A DNA stretch of 64,000 bases from Heligmosomoides polygyrus polygyrus (GCA_947396885.1 OX377204.1:93010728-93074727); one strand, 5' to 3'; counted from the first letter of the stretch, positions 1 to 11,014 are shown. Translations and numbers: made by a program. The notes: a model not told the origin generated them from the letters alone.

Positions 1-111
1 TGGTTTGGTCCTTTTAGTTCTTTAACTGGCTCATGACATTCATTGGCCTTTCGTTTTCGTCGTTTGACAACGATGTGAAAATTGTAAATGAACTATTTTG
101 CAAGAGCAAGA

Positions 112-150
112 CAGAACAGAACAGAACAGAACAGACAGACAGACAGACAC
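112..150. repeat. GAACA/GACA microsatellite
   Basis: Short tandem array: about four GAACA units followed by four GACA units. Nothing coding is visible around it. Confidence 0.8.
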
Positions 151-248
151 TGAACTGGCCTTCAAGTGATCCTGTTTGGAATTTCTAAAGCCGTTTGAGG
201 TCAGATGATTCTACTTATTTTGGTTTTCTAATGGTGCCTTCCTGTGAA

Positions 249-548
249 TAAAAGGATAAAGGATAAAGGACGGCGTTTTCTCAATCCCTTTTGGGATGTG
301 CCACGCATTCTACTTCTACGGGATGTTGCGGAGGCGACCTGAACGCGTATTTGGCGATACACTGACTTGCGGTGGCCAGCGATGAACAAGTCAGCGCTCT
401 ATCCTTCCCAGACAAGTCTGGTACCAATTCACCGACCCCGGAGGGATGGAAAGCTTGGTTGGCCTGGGCGAGAAATCCGAACCAGGGACCTGGTATCGGG
501 TGCAAGTGACAGCCAGCGCCTCCTCCGACTACGCTACACGCGCCCAAC
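249..548 (-). mobile_element. SINE-A copy (near full length)
   Basis: Reverse copy of the window's dominant SINE. Read on the minus strand it starts with a tRNA-like head that has an A box (TAGCGTAGTCGG here; TAGCGCAGTCGG in most copies) and a B box near GGTTCGGATTT, followed by a roughly 200-bp body. It ends in a conserved tail with the hairpin GAATGCG-TGG-CGCATTC (imperfect here) and a pyrimidine-rich CCTTTATCC run. The family is inferred to be RNA polymerase III transcribed and mobilised by a LINE; that follows from the tRNA-like boxes and was not shown here. Open reading frames across the copy are incidental. Confidence 0.85.
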
Positions 549-561
549 GCTTTATAGCTTA

Positions 562-1430
562 TTTTAAATAACAGAAAGCCGGAAATTTTTGGTGCCATTA
601 TGTAATGTTATTATATAATATATAATGTTTGTGTTTTATATTGACTGTGACGGACCTAGAAATGCGAAAGATTAAACCGCACACAAGCAATCGAGTATAA
701 AATGTGAAGCTTTGGAGAAGCACATGATGCAATCCAATCGATTTTTCTGCATTTTCACGCTTGCCTTAAATTATTAAAGTCTTTACTGGCAACAAAGGTA
801 TAACCTTTCGAACAGAGCTTTCAAATTTTTATGGCACCCTGTTGTACTTGCCTCGTTCTCATGGGTCATTGACCAGTCATTCAGCTCAAGTTTTCTCCAT
901 TTTCAACTCAAACAGACTTTGTACGATGCCAATGGTTTGCCTCATAAACTTCCCACCATTCCAGCTCTGCTTCGCCGTTTCGCTGAGTTTAATCGCAGAA
1001 ACGATTGAGCGATGACATTTCAAACCCGCGCTGACGACAAGAGGCGGCGCTGGAGAATCCGTCGACAGCGGCTGCCGCTGTCGTTGCAACATCGGCAGCA
1101 GCAGCAGCAGCAGCATTAGCGGCAGCAGGTGAGAATTGAATTCGAGCAAAAAGCCCGTAATTCTCACCGACGACTGAGCTGAAGCCCATGTGAGGCGGCC
1201 GACCGTCTCGTCGTCAGGCAGAGTACGCGACACTTGAAGGCTTCTGGACCTAATCGACACACTATCTCCAAATCTCATTTTCACTGGCTTCTAGTCGCCA
1301 CCTTGTCAGTTGTCGCGTCCATTAGTCAAATCGCTTGTGTCTTCGTTTCTTTCATGGTCTTCGCTGTGTTGCTCTGTTTATTTTTGCCATTAATTCTTTG
1401 ATTTAAAAATAATTACCGTTTCATCAAAGA
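562..1430. other. Unresolved stretch with CAG-repeat tract
   Basis: No gene or recognised transposon. A (CAG)n tract lies at about 1098-1116. A 132-codon minus-strand frame crosses 885-1284 but has no family features; its leucine-rich part is simply the CAG tract read on the other strand. It could be upstream regulatory DNA of a neighbouring gene, but nothing in the sequence shows this. Confidence 0.4.
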
Positions 1431-1432
1431 AG

Positions 1433-1613
1433 AACTCGTCGTAGCGCAGTCAGAGGAGTCGCCAACTCTCACGTGCACCTCGATAGCTTGTTGGTTCGGG
1501 TTTCGCGTAAGCGAATCAAGCCCTCCATCCCTTCCAAGGCCATGTGTTGGTAGTAGATATGCCTTGGAAGGGAAAAGCCGTAGAAGCATAATGCGTGGCG
1601 CATTCCTCAGCGA
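1433..1613 (+). mobile_element. SINE-A copy, divergent and shortened
   Basis: The A-box region (TAGCGCAGTCAG) and the tail (TGCGTGGCGCATTCC) are recognisable, but the middle is rearranged and includes a small inverted repeat around CCTTCCAAGG. An old copy. Confidence 0.6.
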
Positions 1614-1681
1614 AAATGGTGGATGCCTGCAGTGCTGTAGATGAAATGTTCATGTGGATGGCACCGTCAGTGCACTGATTG

Positions 1682-1782
1682 AATAAAGGAATAAAGGGCG
1701 GCGTTACTCTATCCTTTCTGGATACGCCACGCATACTACTTCTACGGGATATCGTGGAAGCGATTTGAGTGTGCATTTGTTC
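1682..1782 (-). mobile_element. SINE-A 3' fragment
   Basis: Only the tail half of the SINE in reverse orientation, abutting the head of the next, forward copy. The two form a tail-to-head inverted junction near 1784. Confidence 0.7.
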
Positions 1783-1785
1783 TTC

Positions 1786-2090
1786 GTGGGCGCATGTAGC
1801 GCAGTCGGAGGAGGCGCCGGCTGTCGCGTGCACCCGATACCAGGTTCCTGGTTCGGATTTCCCGAACCAGGCCAACCAAGCCTTCTATCCCTCCGGGGTC
1901 GGTGAATTCGTACCAGACTTGTCTGGGAAGGATAGAGCGCTGACTTGTTCGTCGGCTGGCCACAGCAAGTCATTGTATGGCCAAATACGCATTCAAATCG
2001 CCTCCACGACATCCCGTAGAAGTAGAATGCTTGGCGCATTCCAAATGGGATCGAGTAACGCCGTCCTTTATTCTTTTATCATTTATCCTT
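1786..2090 (+). mobile_element. SINE-A copy (full length)
   Basis: Complete head, body and tail. The A box TAGCGCAGTCGG and B-box-like GGTTCGGATTT are intact. The tail ends in an alternating CTTTAT-type tract. A good reference copy for the family. Confidence 0.88.
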
Positions 2091-2130
2091 ATTTGTTCTT
2101 CCCAGATATGTTTGGTATCAAGGAATGTAA

Positions 2131-2222
2131 TACTTGGTTGGCCTGGGCGGGAGAACCGAACCAAGAACCTGGTAAAGGGTCACGCGACAGCCGGCACCTC
2201 CACCAACTGAGCTACACGCACT
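2131..2222 (-). mobile_element. SINE-A head fragment
   Basis: Only the tRNA-like head (A and B boxes) in reverse orientation, ending at GAGCTACACG. Probably 3'-truncated or rearranged against the preceding forward copy. Confidence 0.7.
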
Positions 2223-2560
2223 GAACATATGTCCAGAGATAAAAATAACAGTTTTTCAACACTTTTCAAGAAAACTCTACCTGCCGCAAGTGGTTAGTCA
2301 AGAATGTACTCCCTGCGAATCAGGTTGGGTGGTTTGGGATTCGGGTCCAATTTTTTTCGGTCCTCCTTTTCTCTGCTTTTCCTTGGCTATTTTATGCTCT
2401 TAAAAATTTGTTTATTCCAATCCATTGTACGTTTACTTGTTTTCCGGAATTCGTTTGCTACTTTTTGTAATTGCTACTTGCTGTTTGATTGTGATTGTGG
2501 GAACTGTGGGAACGCAGACCAGAGCTACGTTTAACAGAAATAAATAAATAAGTAACGATC
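2223..2560. other. No recognisable feature
   Basis: AT-rich, ends in a short AAATA repeat. A 76-codon frame at 2304-2534 has no family features. Confidence 0.5.
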
Positions 2561-2564
2561 AAAC

Positions 2565-2739
2565 GGCGCCGTGGTGTAATGGCGTAGATCATTCCCGCCC
2601 GGTCAGAGGGAGGTGCGGGTTCGAGTCCCGCCCGGCGCTAGAAGTTTTGATCGCAACAAAACATCGCTATGACAACCTACAACCTCGATACCAGCCAACT
2701 GAGGCTCAAAGAAACTGATTTAAATAAATAAATAAATAG
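2565..2739 (+). mobile_element. SINE-B copy 1 (tRNA-derived)
   Basis: A tRNA-like head (2565 to about 2640) has a seven-base acceptor-like pairing and a perfect T-arm GCGGG-TTCGAGT-CCCGC, but its anticodon arm is mispaired and position 33 is C, so it is not a normal tRNA. A body starting GTTTTGATCGCAACAAAACA follows, then an AAAT-type tail. The same head and body recur at 42086, which makes it a SINE family and not a lone tRNA pseudogene. Confidence 0.72.
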
Positions 2740-3180
2740 GGTGTTGTTTTAGATCTCATCGATCAGGAAAGGCCGCGTGCTCTTGTTTTCTCTGCACTTG
2801 GAGAAGTTGTCCTTCGTTTGGCTATACAGTCGAAGCTCTCGTCTACGCTCTGTTCAGTTACCCTTTTTTGTGCTGTAGTTGTAGTTTTCTTAGGAAGAGT
2901 TTTCTTATTGTAGCCCTGAGTTGGATTTAAAGGACAAGTTTTTGTATCTCTAAGAAGTCTCCATTGTTCACAATGATGAAAGGCTGAAACCGATGTGATG
3001 TAGCTACACCCTCATGTAAAACAACTATCGGCCCGTTAAATAAAAAATCGTCACTTCAGACAGATTTGTAGGTTCAATACGAGTCCAAGTTACACCCTAT
3101 TTTTTACCGCCACCTAGTGAATTTGAGGGGGGGGCTTCGAAGCCTGTACTTCGCTGTGGGTGCCATGGAGCAGGAGTGCA
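2740..3180. other. No recognisable feature
   Basis: Non-coding appearance, no TIRs or repeats recognised, apart from a G run at 3127-3134. Confidence 0.45.
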
Positions 3181-3187
3181 CATTTGC

Positions 3188-3300
3188 CGGTTAACGATTT
3201 AACGAATTTAACGAATTAACGGCGTTTTTCGTTAAAATTTGGCTTAACGACATAACGGAAACTTTTAGAAATTTAACGGAATTTTTAACGGACTTCTTTG
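3188..3300. repeat. AACGAATTT-type degenerate repeat block, left
   Basis: Many degenerate repeats of TTAACGAATTT and its complement within about 110 bp. A similar block occurs at 5676-5757, the two bracketing a 2.4-kb segment that contains the mariner and a MITE. Confidence 0.55.
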
Positions 3301-3584
3301 TCAGTAAGCTTATCACTTTCTCCCTAGTTTTCAGCAATATTGTTGCCCTCATCCCCCCCCCCCCCAACAGGATCGTTCCTGAAAAACTGTTGAAATCAGG
3401 AACAATATTTCAATGTTTTCATGCTATTTTCACACATTCTATGACGCATTTGAATTTTTGGTAATATGTAATGCATTTTGAAGCTAGAAAAGTTCTTCGC
3501 TGAGCCACATCAACGAATCCACCAAGACTGGTCTGACCCTCAGATAAGATACGCCTATCCCCACATGGCGCGCAGCTTATCCTA

Positions 3585-4858
3585 TTGTAACGAACTAAAT
3601 GGCACTGAACCACTGTAAATTTAAACAGCTAATATCTCGGCTTGTAGGCAAGTTTATTAATCGAAATAAGAACCTTCTGATTCTACACATCTTTGCCAAC
3701 GTGACACAAGCTTTTTTATCCCAGTAGCATAAAAATCAGAAGTTCTGGAATTGACGAAATCTTCGAAGGCACTTTCGGCATCCTGTTGGTATTTGAATAT
3801 TTTCCCTGCCAAGAAGTCGCCAAGATGCTTGAAGAAATGGTAGTCTGTTGGGGAGAGGTCGGGAGAAAACGGAGGATGTGGTAGAGTTTCAATGCGCAGC
3901 TCATTCAATTTCTGCAACGTCATTTGTGCTACATGGGGGCGAGCATTGTCGTGCAGAAGGAGAACCGTCTTCGTTTTACCAAGGCCGGCCGGATATCCTT
4001 CAACTTCTTCATCATTTCTTCAATTTCAATGCAGTACTTCTCTGCCGTGATGGATTCACCGGGAGGGAGGAAGCTGTGGTGAATAATTCCCAGCGAACAC
4101 CACCATACTGTCACCATTACTTTCTTTTGGTGCAATTCCGGCTTCGCAAAAACCTTGGGGCTCTCATCGCTGTCCACCCACTGTGCCGATCGTCGCCTGT
4201 TGACGTACATTATCTATTTCTCGTCACAGGTTACGATGCGATCAAGGAATGGGTCCGTTTCGTTCCGTAGAAGCAGTGCGGACGAGATCTCATATCGTCG
4301 GTTTCTTTGCTCCTCAGACAGCTCGTGAGGCACCCACCTTTCCAGCTTTTTGGTCATTCCAATTTCCTTCAGATGCCGGGCAGCTGTGTTGTGACTGACG
4401 CCAAGAACCTTCGCGATCTCCCTGGTACCTTTGTGTGGATCCTCCTCTACCACATCTCTCAGCTTGTCCTCATCAACATCACTATGCCTCCCACGACCTT
4501 CATGTTCTTCCAAGCTGTCATCTCCATTCCGCAACTTCTGATACCAACGATACGCCGTTCGAATTGTGGAACATCCTTGACCGAATGCGGCGTTGATCTT
4601 CTCGTCCGCCTCCTTAGCTGTAGTGCCCAGCTTGAATTCATACAAGTAAATGCCTCGGATTACCCTTTTGCCCATCTGCAAAAAAGTCAATAAAACTCTA
4701 AAGTTTTCCCACTTTTACATAGAAAATTTGGTACCCACCGGTAGAACAAAGTTTGTGCTTCTAAATGATATGCCACATGTTACGGTTTGTTCTTGATCAA
4801 ACGCGTAAAGACGCGCCAAAAAATGGCGCGAGCCAATGCCATTTAATTCGTTACAATC
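3585..4858 (-). mobile_element. Mariner element M1 with TIRs and TA duplication
   Basis: A 1,274-bp element. The left end TTGTAACGAACTAAATGGCA is inverted at the right end, preceding TA at 4859-4860, with TA also at 3583-3584; the left TIR seems to lack two terminal bases. Length, TIRs, TA target and the mariner transposase inside agree. It resembles hookworm and Hsmar1-like mariners of the irritans type in protein motifs; the subfamily is an inference. Confidence 0.88.
3657..4690 (-). pseudogene. Mariner transposase (DD34D type), broken
   Basis: Encodes the cut-and-paste transposase that binds the TIRs and cleaves at TA. The N-terminal half (4214-4690) carries the paired helix-turn-helix region and WVPHELSEEQ, ending at CDEK. 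The next codon, normally Trp, is a stop. The middle (3929-4210) resumes with RRRSAQWVDSDESPK, and the catalytic HDNARPH region lies in a shifted frame near 3940. The C-terminal part (3657-3923) has PPFSPDLSPTDYHFFKHL and a normal end. One nonsense change plus at least one frameshift means no functional enzyme is encoded. The order and spacing of the parts match the usual length of about 340 residues. Confidence 0.88.
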
Positions 4859-5300
4859 TAATAAAACACTCTTGTTCGCCACAAGAAACAGTCGAGAAGA
4901 AGAGAACGTTTTCTGTGGATTTCTAAATGATTTGATGAAAACGATATCAACAAAAAATTTTGGAAAGCTACTTTTCCACTAACGTTATCACGTTAGCTGT
5001 CGTGTCACAACACCCTTTCGTCCGCGTGGGTCCGCATGACACAATGTTGTGTCACGGTCTCGACGCTTCAAAAAATCGATTGGTCTCACGCACCAGGTAC
5101 GCAAAAATCATGCGTTCGTCAACGTGTTAACACTGATAGGCTCATAGTTGTATCTTTATTAATTCTTTCAGTACTAGCGGGCTCGTCCCCTCATCGAGAT
5201 TGCACATGCTCGTAGAATAGTCACACAAAACGGTTTCGCAACGAACTAAGAAAGAGGGAAATCCGGGGACCTGTCTGGTCTAACTTACCCAACCCATTAA

Positions 5301-5437
5301 CAAGGGAGGTCAATGAGCGAGAAGTGCTGTGGCGGTTTTCTCACAGTCCCCTACAAATTTGAAAACCACCACGGTTCTTCTCACACAGACCCCTACAACC
5401 TTTAAAATCGCCACGGGGCGCTCATTGACCTCCCTTG
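5301..5437. mobile_element. 137-bp MITE, TAA duplication
   Basis: Perfect terminal inverted repeats CAAGGGAGGTCAATGAGCG at both ends, flanked by TAA (5298-5300 and 5438-5440). The three-base TAA duplication suits the PIF/Harbinger type. Confidence 0.82.
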
Positions 5438-5675
5438 TAAGTACCGCGTTCTCTTGGATGGTAATTTCATACCTATTCTTCCTCCACACCCTGAATAATA
5501 TTCGTTGCTGAGAGCCTCTTTATTTTGCTGTCCACACTTTGTTGATAGTGAATTGTTTGTTTTATATTGTAGTGATATATTCCACCTCTTGGATTTAGTT
5601 GTTGACATGTTGAAAATGAAACATATAGTGTTATTTATTTATTTTTCATTTTAAGTAGTAGTTTGCAGCTAGCAG

Positions 5676-5757
5676 TATTTTTAACGAAATTTAACGATTT
5701 ACCGGAAATTTAACGAAAGTTTTCCGTTAAAAATTTTCGTTAAAAAATCTTAACGCA
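5676..5757. repeat. AACGAATTT-type degenerate repeat block, right
   Basis: Same degenerate TTAACGAAATTT units as at 3188-3300, on both strands. May be the other end of an old 2.6-kb element or an expanded low-complexity repeat. Confidence 0.5.
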
Positions 5758-5973
5758 CAGAAATTCGTGTGCATTTCTGCTATGGAGTGGCGAGGATCGC
5801 GAACGAATGTTCTGTCATGCTAAGCGATCCAGAGCCATTACATTGGCACGCTCTACGCACACTTCTCGTTTGCTCAAGTCGCCTTGTACTTGCTTTATCC
5901 ACGTCTTCTTTAATGCAGCTTGCTGGGCCTACCATCCGCTCGGTCTGGTCTTTTGCAGCAATTTGTTGTGTAA

Positions 5974-6390
5974 AGGCCCCCGCAGACTTTTGCGGCGTCG
6001 CCGCTGCCCTATGCTTAACCATAGGGCAGAGACGCAGAGCTCGCCTCCAGCGGCGCCGCCAGCGGAGGCGAGCTCTGACGCCGGCGGCACCGGCGGCGCC
6101 GCCCAGCGGCACCGGCGGCGTCGCTGGCGGAAATGACTTGAATCATTCCACCCGGCGGCGCCGCTCCAGCGTCTGTCTGTCTGCGCTCTGCGCTCTGTCC
6201 TTTCGCGGCGGGATCCAGAGCGGAGACGGTCGATGCGGGCGCGCGATCGTCACCGGGGCGCGTTATTGTTAAGCACCAGTCGATCCCGACTAGAAACAGT
6301 ACAGTACCTCGCCGTCACCGCTCCCACTGATGATGAGTCAAGCCGTTCGCCGTCGCCGCTCGGCGGCGCCGCAGAAGTCTGTGGCGGCTT
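5974..6390. mobile_element. GC-rich hairpin MITE, family F4 (copy 1)
   Basis: Starts AGGCCCCCGCAGACTTTTGC, ends with the imperfect inverse, and is flanked by TAA (5971-5973, 6391-6393). Carries the family's internal hairpin GCCCTATGCTTAAC/CATAGGGC and long stretches of GGCGGCGCCGC palindromes. No gene inside; frames crossing it are a by-product of GC content. Confidence 0.78.
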
Positions 6391-6397
6391 TAATCGT

Positions 6398-7765
6398 TTA
6401 GGTGCCATTCGACTTACTGCCAAAACCACTTGAGCCTGCGTTTTCGGATTTCGGACTCAACAATGGGCTGGTCACAGCAGAAGTTGCGGATATTTTCGTT
6501 TGTAATCCGATGACGAAGAGTTGAGCGTTTAGTACTCGTCTGAGGCACCTCATTTGGAAGGCCTCCAACTTCTGCAAATCTTTCAGATGTACCCATGTTT
6601 CAGCTCCATAAAGCATTATTGACACCACAATGGATCGAAACACTCGCATTTTATTGTCAGCGACACGTTATGTCTCATCCAGATACCAGGTTACTGAACG
6701 CCATCGAAGCCTTTCCAATCCTGGAAAGGATTTCTCCAGTGCATTTTTTTGCTTTATTCAATACGCTGCATAGGAAAAAAATGCAAACTTAACATAGCGG
6801 AATACGGAACATCAACAAATGACATCATGAAAAGTGCCATAAAAATGATAATAACCGCTTTCCTGCGATGCGCTTAAAAATCGAGAAGAATTGCGGAATG
6901 GGGGTCAGCGAGATGTAACCCGATCCGGCTCTGCAAGTGAAAGAGTTTCCACAAATTCTGGTTTTAGGCGTTTTATATCCAATTTTCACTGATGATCTCT
7001 GAGTTCTAGACTTGATGATACTATAAAAGATACTAACTTCAACCATCATTAAGCATGAAAGTAATTTAAAAACTACACACCTCATTTTCCGCCTTTCGCC
7101 GCGACTCAATGATGTAGAATTGAAGCAGTGAGTTACTGTCGAAAGCCTGGTATTCTACAAAAACTCGGCTTCTTCGGTCTCAGTATCATCATCGCTGTAA
7201 AGCTGTTTTGTACCTTCTCCAGCAATTCAACCTTCTTCATTTTGAGAGTACAAAACATGAGCCGCATTCCAGGATTGTTCTTCTAATACGTTTTAAACGT
7301 ACGCTTTAATTAAAAGACTTTGCGTGAGACCTTGTTCTGCTGTAGTATGTCTAGAGTCAATGTATTTGAACTCCTCGACTTGTTATATCTGGAAGTTGCC
7401 CGGGGGCCGAATTTATCAACGATTTACTGCAATTAACAGATAATATTGCAGTCGAAATCCCTGATAGCGCGGCTTGTCAAGCGATATGGTCAGCGATAAG
7501 CCGCGTTATCTGAGTTTTCCGCTGCGAATTCTCTGTTATAGCTATGTAAGTCGTTGATGAATCCTACCCCAGATAGAGTGTGTAAACGGAGCCAACGTTT
7601 GTGTGCGCCTTCGTCTTTTGAGCGTTTATAGTTAGTCCGTAAGGAAGAGCTGTAGTGGCAATCTCTTGAAGAATATCATTTACCTCCGCACCACTGTCTA
7701 CAAAGATATCACTATCGTCAGCAAACGTAGAGTTCGTAACGAATTGATCTTCTCTAATTTGAACT
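6398..7765 (-). pseudogene. LINE reverse transcriptase remnant, split by a MITE
   Basis: Read on the minus strand, the RT core is visible near 7650-7765 (TFADDSDIFVDSGAEVND, with the catalytic ADD, then TINAQKTK). A MITE interrupts it at 7399-7571. Post-RT sequence VEEFKY follows, then the C-terminal part SIMLYGAETWVHLKDLQK with EAFQMRCLRRV at 6405-6649. Several frameshifts and stops occur. It is a dead non-LTR retrotransposon that predates the MITE. The clade cannot be named safely. Confidence 0.75.
7399..7571. mobile_element. GATTCATC-family MITE (copy 1), inside a LINE
   Basis: Termini GGGGCCGAATTTATCAACG and the inverse of GTTGATGAATCC; the interior holds an inverted GATAAGCCGCG/CGCGGCTTGTC pair. 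Similar to copies at 9655, 47436, 50828 and 63574. It separates two halves of one LINE reading frame, so it is a later insertion. Confidence 0.75.
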
Positions 7766-8112
7766 GCCTAGCAGGGATTCATCGTCAAAGAAGTCGGTAA
7801 ATCGCTACCACGAATTTACCTAACCGGCGCCCTGCTAGAAACCTACCGCGACTTGTGATCCACGAAGCATGCGATGAAAGATGCCGTTCATGCTTCCAAC
7901 TACATTTGGCAGCTCGTTGCCAGTAGGTCAGACCTTAGTAGTAGAGCGTTACCGGTACGTCACGCATCATTTACCGGTGCTCTAGCCGGGAAACCGTTAC
8001 AACTGTTTCCGTCTTTCCACCGGAAAGCTACCACGCTACGCGTTGATGAGTCGCGGTACGTGGCGCTTTTGCGGTAAGTTCCATCATCACCGGCCGGTAA
8101 ATCGTCGATGAA
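7766..8112. repeat. Possible foldback repeat with TTTACCGG blocks
   Basis: TTCATCGTCAA on the left and TCGTCGATGAATTGACAG on the right are roughly inverted, and GGTAAATCG occurs near both ends in opposite orientation. Lies between two unrelated LINE remnants. Could be a diverged member of the GATTCATC MITE group. Confidence 0.4.
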
Positions 8113-9335
8113 TTGACAGAACCTTCCAAGTCAGGGTAAAAGGTAGTTTCTCGTCGATCTTTTCAACTTACAGTGATGTTCCACAAGGTGGAGTTCTATC
8201 TTCATTGTTGTTTGCGATTTATACATACTTATGAACTCCCTGTTGAAAGTTCGTGATTTGGTGTCTCCTGCAAGGTTTATGCTGACGATATAAAAATTTA
8301 TAAGGTTATTAAAAGGAAAGAAGATACAGACTCCATACAGGCAGCAATTAACTACATTGATCAATGGTCTAGGGACTGGCAACTACCTCTTTCTGCGGAA
8401 AAGACCAAATATCTCATAGTTGCACCCCGAGGCAAAGATCACACGATATAATACAACTTACAGGGATCTACTCTACAACCTGTCAAGGACGTTCGCACCT
8501 CAGGCTTTTTGATATCGCAGAACCTCGATTTTAAAAGCCACTTCAGTGCACTCGTAAAGAAAGCGAATTATAAGACCTATTTGTTGTTCAAGATTCTGCG
8601 TACGGATTTACAATTTGCTTTTACAAGCTTACAAAGCCTACGTTTGCCCCATAGTGGAATTTGGAATAACAGTATGTAACCCATTCAAAAGGAAAGACAT
8701 AGAGCTGCTAGAAAGTGTCCAAAATAATTTTGCTCGGAAGCTATATGTGGGATGTTTTGAGAGAGGTTAGAAAGCCGTTCCAAACGGCATTATGAGGGCC
8801 AGAGACCTTGGCTTTTAAATTCTTCAGAACAGACGTAGGAAGGCAGGTCTGTCTATGATGTTTAAGATCCTGACAAAAAGAGTTTTATTTGATCCAGTAG
8901 CTTTTTTGGTGCACCACTGACGACGTCAGGAAACGATAGGCTCAGACTTTATATCTATAGAGGATCAGTGATCTCTATTTGTTTACAATGATCTTTACTA
9001 TGATATGTATCAGTATCGCAGCTACTCGTGGTATAAATAGGGTCGGCTGCGATGCTGGTTTAATTCTTATTGCTCTCGCTGTCTACTGTTCCTGCGAAAT
9101 AAAGAAGTGGCGGATCGGTTAAACACAGCAAGACACAAGACCCGCGTGGCAACGATTTGGATCCCACTCAACGGATCCCGTTTAATATCCATGTGGCAAT
9201 ATCCCAGATTAGTTCGAATTTCTTTACATACAGAAACCTTCGAAAGTTCAACAAGTTACTTAGTGAGGAGGAAGATATCCTAGGACTGTCTCTTCAAGCT
9301 TTTCAAAGTCTTATTATTCGCAAAATGTTTGGTTA
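8113..9335 (+). pseudogene. LINE reverse transcriptase remnant, split by an LTR-like insert
   Basis: Shows SDVPQGGVLSSLLFAIY (RT palm), then ADDIKIYKVIKRKEDTDSIQ with the catalytic ADD, then LPLSAEKTKYLIVAPRGKDH. A C-terminal part reads FFTYRNLRKFNKLLSEEEDI at about 9220-9280, after an insert at 8955-9175. Frames change several times, so it is dead. Jockey/CR1-like in its motif wording, but I would not fix the clade. Confidence 0.72.
8955..9175 (+). mobile_element. Possible solo LTR inserted in the LINE
   Basis: Contains TATAAATAGGGTCGG (core-promoter-like) at about 9030 and AATAAAG about 70 bp later, followed by a purine-rich stretch ending near GTGGCAACGATTTGG, an arrangement typical of an LTR running into its primer-binding region. 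LINE sequence appears on both sides. No clear TG...CA ends or target duplication were found. Confidence 0.4.
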
Positions 9336-9554
9336 AATTGGATGGATGCTACTCTTTTCAGACTTGCTTGTCAATCAGTTGCCTTTGCTTATTTTATTCC
9401 ATGAAGGATAAGTAAATTCTCTTTTCTTCTCTCCGCCTCCTCATTTCGGTTTTTCTAGGTGTTACTGCTTCTCTGATTTTTATCTCTGACATGTCCTTTT
9501 TCGACCGATTATCACTGTGTTTAAGTTGGACGTCAATAAATAAATAAACAATAA

Positions 9555-9960
9555 AATACGGCCCTTGTCCTCCACTAAACACTTTATGCACAATAGCATC
9601 GACCACACTATTGAACAGCAACGGCGACAATACGCACCCTTGCCATACACCAGGGGCCAGATTCATCAACCGCCTACCGCTTTCTAACGGTGAAAATACC
9701 GCTAAACCCGATGCTAAAGAATGTCATATCAGGCAGCTTAGCGGTATTTTCTACGTCAGCGGGCGGTAAGCGGCTGACGAATCTGGTCCCAGATCGAATT
9801 GCAAACGCGTTTGAAGTTCCTTCTCGTACACGGACAAAGCTAAAGCAGCTCTAGAGTAGTTCGTCGCACAATTTTGGGTGCAACGTGTACTGATTCTGAA
9901 GCCCTCCAAGAGGCTGGCCAGTAGACGCCATCGAAAGCTGCACGAAAATTTGTAAATATT
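9555..9960 (-). pseudogene. LINE RT fragment split by a MITE
   Basis: Minus strand: FRAAFDGVYWPASWRA (RT motif A region) at about 9900-9960 and SGVWQGCVLSPLLFNSVVDA (motif B region) at about 9580-9650. A GATTCATC-family MITE lies between them. Removing it joins the two parts in the normal RT order. Confidence 0.72.
9655..9787. mobile_element. GATTCATC-family MITE (copy 2), inside an RT frame
   Basis: Ends GGGGCCAGATTCATCAACCG and the inverse TGACGAATCTGGTCCC; the interior is a hairpin of TACCGCT/AGCGGTA blocks. The right flank AGATCG is also the right flank of the copy at 50828. Confidence 0.75.
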
Positions 9961-10094
9961 TGTTACCCGCCCGTTTTATAATTTCACCTCATGTAATTGG
10001 CGTACCTCTCATCATCATTACGCACACATACTATCCTCAGGCAATCATGGGAGTTCGGAACACTGGGACAATGCTTAACGGCGGGACTCTCCTG

Positions 10095-10240
10095 AATAAT
10101 TCTTGCATAATTAACTAATTTGGTGTTAATTTCTTAATTAATTATATATTATAATTATTAAAGCATAATATTAATAATATTTTAATAAATAATAATTTGA
10201 TAATATTATAATTATTAAATTCTCAATTAATTAAACACTC
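10095..10240. repeat. AT-rich low-complexity tract
   Basis: Almost pure A/T with ATTAATAATATT-like repeats. The 300-bp stretches on either side (9961-10094 and 10241-10735) show no gene or recognised transposon. Confidence 0.7.
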
Positions 10241-10737
10241 AAGTCCGTAACATTTTGTTTTTCTTCGACTATGTTCCTTTTCTTGTATAACGCACAAAAA
10301 ATCAATAAATCAGTAAATCAATAACTCTTATCATGATTTTGTTTTTCTTCTGTTTTATTGTGAAAAAGCAACTACTTTCTACTCAGCGATATCCATGTTA
10401 CGTCTTCCGAAAATAATATTCACACATCCACGCTTGATGAATTCCGAGAAATTCCCCCTAAGGGCGTGGTCCAGACTCGTCCACACAACACAGACATATG
10501 TACATGGCTGGCTGTGCCTGTGTTCGAATTTTAATTGTTTTGCTGTGATGCCGAGTGAGTATGAGACGGCGACTTCATCCCGCTAACTCACCCGCCGTCA
10601 ACGATGTATGGAGATATTTGTTGTTCTAATTCCTGTTGAGGTATGTTCATCTGGAGTGGGAAGAAACTCTGACTTCTTGCGTGATTCTCTCTTTCTGCTG
10701 ACTTGGTTTGAAAAGCCTGAAGGCGATTTGAAATAGT

Positions 10738-10975
10738 AAAGGACAACGTTTGACTCGAATCGATCATTTTATGACTCGCGCCACGTCTTCTATTCTACAG
10801 AATATCGTTGGACAGTCTGAATGCGCATTTGGTTCGTCGAATGGTAGGAAGTCAGAAGAGGAACCGGTTGTCACGAGCACCCCGGAATCAGTATCCTTGG
10901 GTCGGGTCCTGCCCCAGACAAAGCAATCCTTTCGTAGTTCCAGGGTCGATTAACTGGTGCCAGACGTTTGGAAAG
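10738..10975 (-). mobile_element. SINE-A relative, strongly diverged
   Basis: Follows the order of a reversed SINE-A: AAAGGACAACGTT, a GCGCCACG..TTCTATTCTAC tail block, AATGCGCATTTGG, then the CAGACGTT/TGTCTGG-like middle. Identity is low. Confidence 0.4.
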
Positions 10976-11014
10976 ATTGGAACACCGACTTCTCTATTGG
11001 TCATTACATACCGT

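Noticed and set aside
886..1284. 132-codon minus-strand frame with a leucine run
   Set aside because: The run is a CAG repeat; no domain, no splice pattern, and another frame overlaps it.
2565..2640. Functional tRNA gene
   Set aside because: The anticodon arm does not pair properly and U33 is missing; head and body recur at 42086, so it is a SINE head.
3657..4690. Domesticated transposase gene
   Set aside because: Stop codon at the catalytic Trp, frameshift at HDNARPH, and intact TIRs with TA duplication point to an ordinary dead mariner.
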